DNA from: Streptomyces sannanensis
GTDB taxonomy: Bacteria > Actinomycetota > Actinomycetes > Streptomycetales > Streptomycetaceae
Length of the DNA: 64,000 nucleotides
Reading direction: 5' to 3'
Assembly (NCBI RefSeq): GCF_039536205.1
Contig: NZ_BAAAYL010000001.1
Coordinates: 7,316,001-7,380,000 of the forward strand
This document shows positions 29,203 to 38,759 of this stretch, in pieces; positions within the stretch are counted from its first letter, which is position 1, and each line of letters begins with the position of its first letter. The position numbers were made by a program, and so were the translations under genes. The notes beneath the pieces were generated by a model. The model did no database searches, was not told the origin of the DNA, and saw nothing but the letters and a program-made list of their open reading frames with translations.

Positions 29203-30915
29203 ATGCGGATCATGGTAATTGCGAGCGCGTACAACAGTCTGACCCAGCGCGTCGAGGCGGAACTCGGCGACCAAGGGCATGGCGTCCACGTCCAACTGGC
29301 CGTGTCCGACGAGGAATTGTGTGCCGCCGCACGACGGTTGGACCCTCATCTGGTCCTGGCCCCGATGCTCAAGACCGCGATACCCAAACAGCTCTGGGCC
29401 GAGCGGCTGTGCCTCGTCGTCCATCCGGGCCCCATGGGGGACCGGGGGCCGTCCTCGCTGGACTGGGCCATCGACAGCGGAGAACGCCGATGGGGCGTCA
29501 CCGTCCTCCAAGCCGTGGAGGAGATGGACGCCGGAGACATCTGGGCGTCGGTGCCCTGCGAGCTCCCCGAGGCCGCCAAGAGCGATCTGTACCGCAACGA
29601 GGTCGCAGATGCCGCGCTCGAGGCGGTGCATCTGGCCGTGGCACGGTACGCCTCCGGAACGTATGTCCCCGAACCGCTCGACTACGCCCGCCCCGATGTC
29701 CTCGGGAAGCCCCGCCCGTACTTCACCCAGGACCGCAGGCGCATCGACTGGACCAGCGACACCACGCAGACCGTCGTCCGCAAATTGCGTGCCGCGGACT
29801 CCTTCCCCGGGGTGCTCGACGAGTGGGGGAACCGTGAGTACTTCCTCTACGGCGGCCACACCGAGGACCAGTTGTGCGGCAGTCCCGGCCGGATCGTCGC
29901 GCGCCGTGGCGGAGCCGTGTGCCGCGCCACCGTCGACGGCGCGGTGTGGATCACCCAGATGCGGCCGCGCCGTACCCCCGGCGGTCCGGCGACATTCAAG
30001 ATGCCCGCCACACTCGCGCTCGGCGACCGGGCCCGGCTGCTGCCGCGGATACCGGCGCCCCTCGACCTCCCCGAGGGCCGCAGGACCTGGACCGACATCC
30101 GCTACCGCGAGCGCGGCCGGGTCGGCTTCCTGCGCTTCTCCTTCCCGGCCGGGGCCATGTCCACCGCACAGTGCAGGCGACTGCTCGCCGCCTACCACCA
30201 CGCCGTCTCGCGTCCGACCGACGTGCTCGTCCTCGGCGGCGCCCGGGACTTCTTCTCCAACGGTATCCATCTCGGTGTCATCGAGGCGTCGTCCGATCCC
30301 GCCCGGGAATCCTGGGAGAACATCAACGCCATGGACGACCTCGTCCAGGCGGTGCTGGACACCACCGACCGGCTCACCGTCGCCGCGGTGGGCGGCAACG
30401 CGGCAGCGGGCGGAGTGATGCTCGCGCTCGCCGCCGACGAGGTGTGGTGCCGGCGGGGAGCCGTACTCAATCCCCATTACCGACGGATGGGTCTCTACGG
30501 CTCCGAGTACTGGACGTACACCCTGCCCCGGCGCGTCGGCGCCGCCGAGGCCCGCCGCCTGACCGAGGAAGCCCGGCCGCTGAGCGCGGTCCACGCCCGT
30601 CACCTGGGCCTGGTCGACAGGGTCGTACCGGCGGCGCCCGGCGCGTTCGAGGCACAGGTGGCGCAGCTCGCGGCGGCCGCCGCGGACTTGCCCGGGCTGC
30701 CCGCGCGGCTGAGGGACAAGCGGAGCCGGCGCGCGGCACAGGAGGAGATCAAACCGCTGGCCTGGTACCGGGCGGACGAACTGGCCCGGATGCGCCGCAA
30801 CTTCTACGAGGCCGGCGAGCCCTACCACCGGCTGCGTTCGGCCTTCATCCGCAAACAGCCCGCCGCCGGGCCCAGTGTGCCTCCCGCGCCGTCCTCGCCG
30901 ACCGCCCCACGATGA
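29203..30915 (+). CDS. hypX: HypX-type hydrogenase maturation factor
   Basis: The 570-residue protein has two domains. The first about 250 residues are formyltransferase-like (LVLAPMLKTAIPKQLW, VVHPGPMGDRGPSSLDWAI, EEMDAGDIWAS). The rest is enoyl-CoA hydratase-like (VLGGARDFFSNGIHLGVIEA, AVGGNAAAGGVMLALAADEV). This is the HypX/HoxX architecture, which uses a formyl-tetrahydrofolate-derived formyl-CoA to make the CO ligand of [NiFe]-hydrogenase in aerobes. No hydrogenase subunit or hypA-F gene lies in this window, so its partners must be elsewhere. ATG 29203 has a clear GGAGGG. Confidence 0.88.
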   Translation: MRIMVIASAYNSLTQRVEAELGDQGHGVHVQLAVSDEELCAAARRLDPHLVLAPMLKTAIPKQLWAERLCLVVHPGPMGDRGPSSLDWAIDSGERRWGVTVLQAVEEMDAGDIWASVPCELPEAAKSDLYRNEVADAALEAVHLAVARYASGTYVPEPLDYARPDVLGKPRPYFTQDRRRIDWTSDTTQTVVRKLRAADSFPGVLDEWGNREYFLYGGHTEDQLCGSPGRIVARRGGAVCRATVDGAVWITQMRPRRTPGGPATFKMPATLALGDRARLLPRIPAPLDLPEGRRTWTDIRYRERGRVGFLRFSFPAGAMSTAQCRRLLAAYHHAVSRPTDVLVLGGARDFFSNGIHLGVIEASSDPARESWENINAMDDLVQAVLDTTDRLTVAAVGGNAAAGGVMLALAADEVWCRRGAVLNPHYRRMGLYGSEYWTYTLPRRVGAAEARRLTEEARPLSAVHARHLGLVDRVVPAAPGAFEAQVAQLAAAAADLPGLPARLRDKRSRRAAQEEIKPLAWYRADELARMRRNFYEAGEPYHRLRSAFIRKQPAAGPSVPPAPSSPTAPR

Positions 30916-30942
30916 CGCGACGATCGCCGGCACGCTGCTGGA

Positions 30943-31476
30943 TCAGATCGGGTCGTCCTGACCGAGGCTCACCCGGTAGCGCAGGGCGGGCAGTTCCACG
31001 TCTTCGTACCGGTCACCTCGAACGGTGCCGTCCGGCGCGTAGCCCGCTGACGCATAGAAGCGGCGGGCCCGCGCATTGTCGCGCAGCACCCACAGCAGCA
31101 GCGTGCGAAACCGGCGGCTGACGGCTTCCGCGTGCACGGCCTCGATCAGGGTGCGACCGGCGCCGCTGCCGATCACATCCGGGCGGAGGTAGATCGCGTA
31201 CAGCTCGCCCGCATCCGGCTCCGCGGAATTGCCCCGGTAGGGCCCCAGGGCGGCCCAGCCGACGACGCCTTCGTCGCCGTCGACGGCCACCAGGTTCAGT
31301 ACCCGTTCGTGCGAGTCCGTGAACCGCGCCCTGCGCGCCCGGGCGTCGTCCTCGATGGTCATGCCGTCCAGATACGTCTGCGGGACGATGCCCGCGTACG
31401 CGAACTGCCAGCCCCTCACCCGTACGGCGGAGACGGCTTCGATGTCGGCTTCTGTCATCTCTCGAACGCGCACCAT
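30943..31476 (-). CDS. GNAT-family acetyltransferase
   Basis: The 177-residue protein is a GNAT N-acyltransferase with the acetyl-CoA loop in LRPDVIGSGAGRTLIEAVHA and the C-terminal LLLWVLRDNARARRFYASAG. The N-terminal VRVREMTEADIEAVSAVRVR supports ATG 31476 as start. The substrate is unknown. It converges with hypX and diverges from the phosphoribosyltransferase gene across 83 bases. Confidence 0.9.
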   Translation of the reverse strand: MVRVREMTEADIEAVSAVRVRGWQFAYAGIVPQTYLDGMTIEDDARARRARFTDSHERVLNLVAVDGDEGVVGWAALGPYRGNSAEPDAGELYAIYLRPDVIGSGAGRTLIEAVHAEAVSRRFRTLLLWVLRDNARARRFYASAGYAPDGTVRGDRYEDVELPALRYRVSLGQDDPI

Positions 31477-31559
31477 GCGGGCACCGTAACCGACCCGCTG
31501 CTCAGCGAGCCTCTTCATTTTCCGGGCGTAATGTCCGAGGCAGGGAAGGGACGGACGCC

Positions 31560-32222
31560 ATGAAGTACGAGGATCGCGCGCACGCGGGCCAGGAACTCGC
31601 CGACAGGCTCACCGCATGGGTGGCCGAGGCCGGCCTCACCGACATCATCGTGCTCGCACTGCCCCGGGGCGGCGTCCCCGTCGCGGCAGCCGTCGCACGG
31701 GCCCTGGGCGCACCCCTCGACATCCTGGTCGCCCGCAAGATCGGCGCCCCGGGGCAACCGGAGTACGGAATCGGCGCGATGGCCGGCGACGACGCGCCCG
31801 TGTTCGACCAGGACGCCCTGACGGCGCTCGGTCTCACAGAGGAGCGGCTGTCGGTCGACGTGGTGCGAGAGCGCACCGAACTGCGGCGGCGCGAGGACCT
31901 CTACCGCGGCGGTCACCCGGCCGCGGACCTGCGCGACCGCACGGTCGTCCTGATCGACGACGGACTCGCCACGGGCATCACCGCCCGTGCCGCCCTGCGT
32001 CATCTGCGCCGGCAGCACCCGGCGCGGCTGGTCCTGGCTGTGCCGGTGGGCAGCCGCCGTGCCGTCGACAGGCTGCAGTCGGAGGCCGACGTCGTCGTCT
32101 GCCTGTACCAGCCGCCCTACTTCCATGCGGTGGGGCAGTGGTACGCGGACTTCGAGCAGCTCTCCGACCGGGACGTGCTCCGACTCCTCGACGAATTCAG
32201 TGGGGGACGACACGGGCGATGA
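31560..32222 (+). CDS. Phosphoribosyltransferase-family protein
   Basis: The 220-residue protein has a type I PRTase fold: LALPRGGVPVAAAVARALGA, ARKIGAPGQPEYGIGAMAG and the PRPP loop TVVLIDDGLATGITARAALR. It ends with VGQWYADFEQLSDRDVLRLL, typical of the stand-alone group annotated only as phosphoribosyltransferase. Its substrate is not known. The 3' end overlaps the convergent phosphatase gene by 26 bases. Confidence 0.9.
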   Translation: MKYEDRAHAGQELADRLTAWVAEAGLTDIIVLALPRGGVPVAAAVARALGAPLDILVARKIGAPGQPEYGIGAMAGDDAPVFDQDALTALGLTEERLSVDVVRERTELRRREDLYRGGHPAADLRDRTVVLIDDGLATGITARAALRHLRRQHPARLVLAVPVGSRRAVDRLQSEADVVVCLYQPPYFHAVGQWYADFEQLSDRDVLRLLDEFSGGRHGR

Positions 32223-34281
32223 GCAGGGCGACATCGTCATGGTCGCCGGGGTGCCGCAGATTGTGCAGAAGCCGCTCGCAGGTGTCCTCGAGAGTGCGGT
32301 GCGGCACATCGAGGAGTGCGAGCAAGACCCGCAGCCGGGTGTCGATGTCCTGGTCGCGGGTTTCGACCAGGCCGTCGGTGTAGAGGACGAGTTCGTCCCC
32401 GAGGCCGAGCTCGATCGTCGTGGTGCGGAAGGGGACGCTGCCGACGCCCAGCGGAGCGCCCGTGGGCAGGTCGAGCAGCGTGGGCGTACGGCCGGGCCGT
32501 ACCAGTGCCGGCGGCAGATGGCCGGCGCAGGAGATGTGGCACCGTGAGTCGCGAGGGTCGTACAGAGCGTAGAGACAGGTCGCGATGTATGACTCCAGCT
32601 CACTGGTGATCTTGTCGAGGTGCTGCAGCACATGAGCGGGGTCGAGGTTCAAGTCGGCCAGGGTCTGGGTCGCGGTGCGCAGCCGCCCCATGGCCGCGGC
32701 GGCGTTGATGCCACTGCCCATCACGTCGCCCACGACCAGGGCTGTCCTGTCCTCCGCGAGGGGGATGATGTCGAACCAGTCGCCACCGATCTCGCTCACG
32801 CTGCCGGCGGGCTGGTAGCGGGAGGCGACTTCCAGACCGACCAGGTGCGGCGGACGCTGGGGCAGCAGGCTGCGCTGGAGCGCGAGCGCGGTATTGCGCT
32901 GCTGCTGGTACAGGCGGGCGTTGTCGATGCACACCGCGGCTCGGGCAGCCAGCTCACTGGCCAGCAGGTTGTCGTCCTCGGTGAACGGCAGCGGATTGCG
33001 GGCCCGCTTCAGATCGAGCGCTCCCAGTACCTCGCCGCGGGCGATCAGCGGCACCGCCAGGTACGAGTGGACCCCCGCCCGCGCCAGAAGCTCGGCGGCG
33101 CCGGGGTCGCGGGCAATACGGGACAGATCGCCCTCGGCGAAGGTGGGCAGCATGACGGGCCGGCCGGTGCTGACGCACTGGGTGACCAGCCGGTCGGCGT
33201 CATAGCGCGCCAGTTCACCGGGTGGATCGGCGGCTTCCACGGCCACGGTGCGATAGGCGGCGGTGACCGCGAGAGCGCGGAACAGCGCCTCTCCAGTGGC
33301 GGAGGACGAGGAGCGGCGCCCCTCCAGGATGGAGTCCAGGACATCGACCGCCGCCACGTCGGCCAGCTCGGGCACGGCGATGTCGGCCAGCTCACGCGCG
33401 GTCCGCTCCAGGTCCAGCGTGGTGCCGATACGCACGGAGGCGTCGGCGACCACGGCGAGCCGGTGCCGGGCCCGTTCCGCCTCGGTGGCCGAGCGGTCCC
33501 GGTCGGTGACATCCACCACCGAGGCGGCCACCCCCAGAATCCGGCCGCTGACGTCCTCGAGCCGGTAGAGGGACACCGACCAGGCGTGTTCGGTGTCCGG
33601 ATCCTTCGGTATCCGTCCGACGGTGTAGTGGTCCAGCAGCGGAATCCCGGTCGCCAGGACGTGGCGCATCGAGGCCTCGACGCCGTCGGCGTCCAGGAAG
33701 GGCAGCGTTTCCCGTACACGTCTGCCCAGATACTTCTCCGCGGGCAGGCCGGTGATCCGTTCCAGTGCCGCGTTGACCGATACGTACCGCAGATCGGAGT
33801 CCATCACCGCCAGCCCGATAGGGGACTGCTCCACCAGCTGCACCGACAGCGCCAGGTCCCGTTCGACCTTCCGCACCGCGGCCTGATCCGTGGCGAGCCC
33901 CAGCGCGTAGGGGTGGCCGCGGTCGTCCAGCAGCCGCATGTTGCGGAACTCCAACAGACGTGTGCCCCCCTGCTTGTGCCGGACAGGGAAGACCCCCGTC
34001 CAGCTCTCGCCCCCGGCCATCACCCGGGCGAACAGCTGGAGCACGAGATCGACGTGCTCCTCGGCCACGAGCAGGTGCGCCGCGAACCGGCCGAGCGCCT
34101 CCTCGGCCGTGTATCCCAGCAGTTCCTCGGCCTGCGGGCTCCACAGCACGATCCGCCCGTCCGCGTCGAAGACGACGGCGGCGACACACAGCGTGTCCAA
34201 GAGCCCGCCCGGTGGCGACGGACCCGCCTCCACGTAACCGGCCGGGCCGAGATCGGCCCGGAACGCATCCGTGCCAGCCAT
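32197..34281 (-). CDS. PAS/GAF/SpoIIE (PP2C) phosphatase
   Basis: The 694-residue cytoplasmic protein has two PAS domains (AAVVFDADGRIVLWSPQAEE and IGLAVMDSDLRYVSVNAALE) and a GAF domain ending in LAVPLIARGEVLGALDL and AVCIDNARLYQQQRNTALAL. The C-terminal SpoIIE phosphatase shows VSEIGGDWFDIIPL, LVVGDVMGSGINAAA, VLYTDGLVETRDQDI and DHDDVALLIARV. Such proteins dephosphorylate anti-anti-sigma factors in partner-switching pathways. ATG 34281 has GGAAGGGAG upstream. The divergent LysR gene starts 229 bases away. Confidence 0.93.
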   Translation of the reverse strand: MAGTDAFRADLGPAGYVEAGPSPPGGLLDTLCVAAVVFDADGRIVLWSPQAEELLGYTAEEALGRFAAHLLVAEEHVDLVLQLFARVMAGGESWTGVFPVRHKQGGTRLLEFRNMRLLDDRGHPYALGLATDQAAVRKVERDLALSVQLVEQSPIGLAVMDSDLRYVSVNAALERITGLPAEKYLGRRVRETLPFLDADGVEASMRHVLATGIPLLDHYTVGRIPKDPDTEHAWSVSLYRLEDVSGRILGVAASVVDVTDRDRSATEAERARHRLAVVADASVRIGTTLDLERTARELADIAVPELADVAAVDVLDSILEGRRSSSSATGEALFRALAVTAAYRTVAVEAADPPGELARYDADRLVTQCVSTGRPVMLPTFAEGDLSRIARDPGAAELLARAGVHSYLAVPLIARGEVLGALDLKRARNPLPFTEDDNLLASELAARAAVCIDNARLYQQQRNTALALQRSLLPQRPPHLVGLEVASRYQPAGSVSEIGGDWFDIIPLAEDRTALVVGDVMGSGINAAAAMGRLRTATQTLADLNLDPAHVLQHLDKITSELESYIATCLYALYDPRDSRCHISCAGHLPPALVRPGRTPTLLDLPTGAPLGVGSVPFRTTTIELGLGDELVLYTDGLVETRDQDIDTRLRVLLALLDVPHRTLEDTCERLLHNLRHPGDHDDVALLIARVVPH

Positions 34282-34509
34282 CTGCGGCACTCCCTTCCGT
34301 GCCGTTGCGGCGCTCGCTCGCCGTGTCCATAGTCTCTCGACATCCACTGCCCCCGCAGCCCCACCGGGGCCACGGGGAACCAGCGGATGTTTCATGGTGC
34401 GCGTCGCCGCTCCCGCTCGGTGCCCGGCGTCCCCCGGCCGTCACCACCGGCGGAACGAGCACACACCTCTCCATCCTGGGCTCGCCCCGGTCCGCCTATC
34501 ATTCTTGTC

Positions 34510-35412
34510 GTGTTCGATTCCCGGCAGTTGAAGACCTTCCACGAAGTGGTCAAGACCGGGTCGTATTCCGCGGCGGCTCGCTCACTCGGATACACACAGC
34601 CGGCGGTCAGCCAGCAGATGAAGGCCCTCGAACGGGACGCCGGCACGCCACTCTTCACCAGGGTCGGGCGCGGAATCAGGCTCACCGAGGCCGGTGAGGC
34701 GCTGACCCGGCATGCCGGGGCGATCCTGGACAGCCTCTCGGCCGCGCGGCAGCAGATCGACGCGATAGCCAGGCTGCGCGCGGGACGGGTGCGGGTGTGC
34801 GCCTTCCCGAGTGCGGCCGCCACCGTCATTCCCGATGCGATGGCCCGGCTGGCGGCGGACCACCCGGGGATCAGAGTGGACCTGCTGGAGGGCGAACCCC
34901 CCGAGTCCCTGGGCCTGCTTCCCCGTGGTGAGGCCGACATCACGCTGGCGTTCAGCTACCCCGGTCTGCATGTCGACGTCCCGGAGGAACTGGCCGAGAT
35001 CCCCCTGCTGGAGGACCGGCTGACGGTGCTGCTGCCCACTGGGCACCCGCTGGCCAGACGGCGGGCGGTGCAGCTGGCCGACCTGACGCACGAGCGGTGG
35101 ATCGTCGGCTGCCCCCGGTGCCGGGCCAACTTCCTTCATGCCTGCGCGGAGCGGGGCTTCACCCCCGACATCGCGTTCAGCACCGATGACAACCTGGTGG
35201 TGCAGAGCCTGGTCGCGGCCGGCGTGGGCATCGCCATGATGCCGGCGCTGGTGCTGTCGTTCCTGTGCCACAGCAAGGTGACCGGCCGGGTCGTCGAGCC
35301 GCTCACCCTCCGCAAGGTCTCGGCCTACGTGTTGCGTGAGCATCTGCGCATACCCGCCACCGCCCTGGTGCTCGACTCGCTCAGGGCGGTGGCCGCGAAC
35401 CGGGCAGGTTGA
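34510..35412 (+). CDS. LysR-family transcriptional regulator
   Basis: The 300-residue regulator has an N-terminal winged helix-turn-helix (FHEVVKTGSYSAAARSLGYT, then QPAVSQQMKALERDAGTPLF) and a periplasmic-binding-like effector domain (VRVCAFPSAAATVIPDAMAR, GIAMMPALVLSF). Targets are unknown. It diverges from the PAS/SpoIIE phosphatase gene. The GTG start at 34510 fits the family length. Confidence 0.92.
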   Translation: MFDSRQLKTFHEVVKTGSYSAAARSLGYTQPAVSQQMKALERDAGTPLFTRVGRGIRLTEAGEALTRHAGAILDSLSAARQQIDAIARLRAGRVRVCAFPSAAATVIPDAMARLAADHPGIRVDLLEGEPPESLGLLPRGEADITLAFSYPGLHVDVPEELAEIPLLEDRLTVLLPTGHPLARRRAVQLADLTHERWIVGCPRCRANFLHACAERGFTPDIAFSTDDNLVVQSLVAAGVGIAMMPALVLSFLCHSKVTGRVVEPLTLRKVSAYVLREHLRIPATALVLDSLRAVAANRAG

Positions 35413-36267
35413 TCCGCAGGTTGTCCGGCCCGGCGGGCGGTGAACAGCGGCGCGATGTCGTCGGCGCGGTCCGTGGCCTGCCGCGCCTGCCCTGGATCAG
35501 CCGGTCGGCGATACCGGCCGGGGAGGAAGCTGTGGCGTCCGCGAAGACACGGCGAGCCGCTCAGTTCGGTGACCGGGTACGTGTCTCGGCATCGATGCCC
35601 GGCAGCCAGGTCCAGTACCTCGGTACGGCCGTCCGGCCGCCGGATCGAGCCGGACATGGCAACAGCCGGCGAACTGCCCGGGATCGAGGTCGATGAGCAG
35701 CCGGTTGGTGCCGCTCATCACCTCCTTCGGCTCCTGCCGGAGACGGCGAAGGCGCGCACCGCACTGCGGAGTTGACCCACGGTGGCAGCGGCGACGACAC
35801 CGTAGAGGCCCGCCATGAGCTGCGGAACCGGCGCATGGTCTCCTCGGCGTCCGCCAGGTGGATGCCTCGCCCCGACCGGTACGCCTCGGACACCGGGAAC
35901 GGGCGGTTCACATGCATGCCCCACCACGCACCGAGAAGCGCGCACGGCAGCCCGGCGACGACGGCCATCCTCAGCAGACCGGGACTTCCGGAGCACAGAA
36001 AGAGGACACCGGAATATCCGCCGAGTGCCGTGGCCGTCCCGGCCGTGGCCTCGGCGCACCAGCTCGAGCTCGCCGGACCCCGGGCGTTGCCGTCGACCCG
36101 CACCTGTGCCTCCGGCCCCACCCAGCGGCACCGCACTCCATGAGGGTGCGGCCCTCACGCCGCCAGGCAGGTCACACAGTCAGGACGCGCCTCGGCTTGG
36201 CCGACGCGCATCCTGGACCAGCACAGTGGCGGCCGGGCCGCGGGCCCACGGCCCGGCCGCTCGCGGC
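35413..36267. other. 855-base stretch with gene debris only
   Basis: No intact gene is recognised. On the minus strand short protein-like runs change frame: one around 35561-36136 has the hydrophobic LRMAVVAGLPCALLGAWWG and SGRGIHLADAEETMRRF, and another ends LYGVVAAATVGQLRSAVRAF. They may be pieces of a lost membrane protein, but no family could be named. Confidence 0.4.
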
Positions 36268-36510
36268 TCAGCCGTTCGAGCAGGTGCTGCCCCACGCCGG
36301 GTTCAGCAGCCCGATGACGTTAATACTGTTGCCGCAGGCATTCAGGTCCAGGCCGATCGGCACCAGGACGTTGTTCCCCGTGAGGATGCCCGACGACGGC
36401 CCCGTGATGCCCACCGCGTACGGATCGTCCTGCGCGGACGCGACACCACTGCCGAAGGCAATGAGGCCCCCGGCGGCAATCAGCACGACAGCGGCCTTCT
36501 TCAGCTTCAT
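36268..36510 (-). CDS. Short chaplin
   Basis: The 80-residue secreted protein has a signal peptide (MKLKKAAVVLIAAGGLIAFG, cleaved after VASA) and one chaplin domain: GPSSGILTGNNVLVPIGLDL with two cysteines in LNACGNSINVIGLLNPA and GSTCSNG. Short chaplins self-assemble into the hydrophobic amyloid layer of aerial hyphae and spores. ATG 36510 has GGAG at good spacing. It resembles the ChpE-H group and stands alone. Confidence 0.95.
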   Translation of the reverse strand: MKLKKAAVVLIAAGGLIAFGSGVASAQDDPYAVGITGPSSGILTGNNVLVPIGLDLNACGNSINVIGLLNPAWGSTCSNG

Positions 36511-36725
36511 CACCGTTTTGCTCCTTCGGAATGCCGCCGCGACCGTTCGCGGCAGCGACTTCCGGAGAGTTACCGCGTCTTCGGCCGACTGGCCCTTGAT
36601 CCGGGGCGAGACCACCCGGGTGGCGGACAAACGACCATGTGATGGGCCCTTCGGCGACAGGGAGTCGGGGACCGGGCCGTCCGAACCGCCGTGCCGGAGT
36701 CCGTGGAACGGCGCACCATGGGCTC

Positions 36726-37110
36726 ATGGCCGGACGCATCGCTGATTTCAGCACTCCCGGGAGCCTCGCGGAACCCGGTGAGGGTATCAGCCCGGAAGAG
36801 CTCGCCCTGGCGGCCCGTAACCATGCCCTCCCGCTGGAGGCCCTGCGCGACGACCTCACCCCGCCCGGACTGCACTACGTCCTGACCCACTACGACATTC
36901 CCGCCGCCGACGAGTGGCGCCCGGCTGTGCACGGCCGGGTCCGCACCCCGCTGACACTCGACCTGCCCACGCTGTGGTCCCTCCCGGCCGCCATCCACCG
37001 CGTCACGATGGAATGCGCGGGCAACGGCCGAGCCCGGCTCACCCCCTGACAGGTGAGCCGGCCCTGGCTGACGGGTGCCGTCGGAACGGCCTAGTGGACT
37101 GGGGTGCCAT
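36726..37110 (+). pseudogene. Sulfite oxidase-like molybdoenzyme, truncated by stop codons
   Basis: The first 107 codons match the start of a sulfite oxidase/molybdopterin-dependent oxidoreductase (PPGLHYVLTHYDIPAADEW, then IHRVTMECAGNGRARLTP). A TGA at 37047 stops it, yet the family sequence continues in the same frame as VSRPWLTGAVGTA, a TAG, then WTGVPF. After about 37110 the homology is lost. The rest of the about 400-residue protein is missing, so this is a dead gene. Confidence 0.78.
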
Positions 37111-37227
37111 TTCCTGGGCGACGACGCCGCCATGGTCGCGATCCAATGGCTGCCGTCCCGCCAGGACTCCGTCGGGGGTGCCCAGGGCTCCCGCCGAGCC
37201 CAGGGGCGCTCTGCCGCTGGGTAGGTG

Positions 37228-38136
37228 TCAGCCATCCGTGGACGGCGAAACCTGACGCCGCTGCAGGGGCAGCGTTGCATCGAGGGCTGCGGCGAGTTCG
37301 GGAACGGTGGGCCGGGCGGCCGGATCAGGACGGAGGCAGCTGTCGATGGCTGCGGCGAGACCGTGCGGCAGGCGCCGACGGGACCCGATCGGCGGGGCAG
37401 GCTCCTCGAGCTGCGGATACCAGTCGTCCCGGCCGTCCGGGTCGCCGGTCCCGTCCATGGCCTCGCCCTCGTCCATGGTGTCGCCGCTGTGGAACGGCAC
37501 GTCGCCGGAGGCTACCTCGTACAGCGTGACGCCGACGCCCCACACGTCGGCGGCGGCCGTCAGCCGACCGCCGCGCGCCTGCTCCGGGGCCAGGTAGCAG
37601 TGGGTGCCGATGCCCGGAGGGGCGCCGCCGGGCGCCCGGGCGACGCTGAGGTCGAGCACTTTGGCGTGTCGGCAGTCGACCACGACGTTGGACGGCTTGA
37701 GGTCCAGGTGCAGCAGGCCTTGGCCGTGCAGGTAGTGGATCGCCGAGCAGAGATGCACGCCGAGGACGGCTATGTCTGTGGCGGCCGGGCGGCGCGGCAA
37801 CCGGTGAATGAGGTGGGCCACCGTTTCGCCGGTCAGGGATTCCAGGACGACGAGCGGTTCGGGCGTCTCGAAGGTCTCGTACGCGCGGACCAGGTGCGGA
37901 TGGGTGAAGGTCCGGAGCCAGTGGCCCTCCCTCAACAGCCGTTCGCGCAACTGCTCCTCGTGGTGGCGGTCGGGGCGTACGACCTTCACCACGCATCGGC
38001 AGTCGCGCTCCTCGCTCCATGCGTCGTAGATGTCGAGCCAGCCGGTCCGGGCCAGATGGGCCAGGACCTCGTAGCCGGGCCCGGGTTTCGTTCCGGGCGC
38101 CAGCGGCGGAGACGGTCGTGCGGTGGTACGGCTCAT
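37228..38136 (-). CDS. Serine/threonine protein kinase
   Basis: The 302-residue protein is a Hanks-type kinase domain without a membrane anchor. It has the ATP-site lysine in CRCVVKVVRPD, the catalytic loop GLLHLDLKPSNVVVD, the metal loop AKVLDLSVARA, TGTH-like GIGTHCYLAPEQARGG and the F-helix DVWGVGVTLYEVASG. HRD reads HLD and DFG reads DLS; the Asp residues are kept, so activity is plausible. No sensor domain follows. Just upstream on the same strand is the broken ABC exporter, whose stop overlaps this start. Confidence 0.88.
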   Translation of the reverse strand: MSRTTARPSPPLAPGTKPGPGYEVLAHLARTGWLDIYDAWSEERDCRCVVKVVRPDRHHEEQLRERLLREGHWLRTFTHPHLVRAYETFETPEPLVVLESLTGETVAHLIHRLPRRPAATDIAVLGVHLCSAIHYLHGQGLLHLDLKPSNVVVDCRHAKVLDLSVARAPGGAPPGIGTHCYLAPEQARGGRLTAAADVWGVGVTLYEVASGDVPFHSGDTMDEGEAMDGTGDPDGRDDWYPQLEEPAPPIGSRRRLPHGLAAAIDSCLRPDPAARPTVPELAAALDATLPLQRRQVSPSTDG

Positions 38137-38759
38137 GAGAGCACCTTCCCCCAGGGGCGGGGGTACCGGCGAGAGCGTGGCCGGTCGCTGCGCTCAGCCG
38201 GTGGATCCGGGTGGGTCCCACCGCGCCGGAACAGCTCTTCGTGCGTGCCGCGCTTGACGATTCGGCCGTGGTCCAGCACCACGATGCAGGTGGCGTCGCG
38301 GGCGGTGAACAGATTGTGGGAGACCACGATGGTGGTGCGCCCGGCTATTCGCCGGCGCAGCGATTCCATGATCCGTCGCCCGGCTGGGCGTCCAGGCCCC
38401 CGACTGGGCATCGCGCGGGCGATCGCGAGGCGCCGGCGCGGACAAGCACATCGTCCACCATCGAACAGCCAGATCTCGGCCGCGTCGACGACGGGCCCGA
38501 CCATGCAGAAGCCGAGTACCGGAACGAGCCGGCGCCGGCCACCCCGTGTGCAGGGCCAGAACCGTCGGAACACCTCACGCGGGGCGACTGGCGGTGCGGC
38601 GGCGACAACGGCATCGGGTCGTCGGCCACCGACAGCAGGCGCCGCAGAACATGCCATGAGACATGCGCCATGGCACCCGTTCCTCACGAGTTGCGGCCGG
38701 AGCGGACCAGGAGCTCCGGGCTCCGGGTCCGCCCCACCATCCGGTGCGGTCGCCACTAG
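38133..38759 (-). pseudogene. ABC exporter remnant, interior deleted
   Basis: The first transmembrane helix of a fused ABC exporter is visible (VPVLGFCMVGPVVDAAEIWL), followed after a shift by the piece RRRLAIARAM. Then comes the C-terminal end of the nucleotide-binding domain: RRRIAGRTTIVVSHNLFTAR with the H-loop His, and IVVLDHGRIVKRGTHEELF. The remaining helices, Walker A, signature motif and Walker B are missing, about 400 codons. It cannot hydrolyse ATP. Confidence 0.78.
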
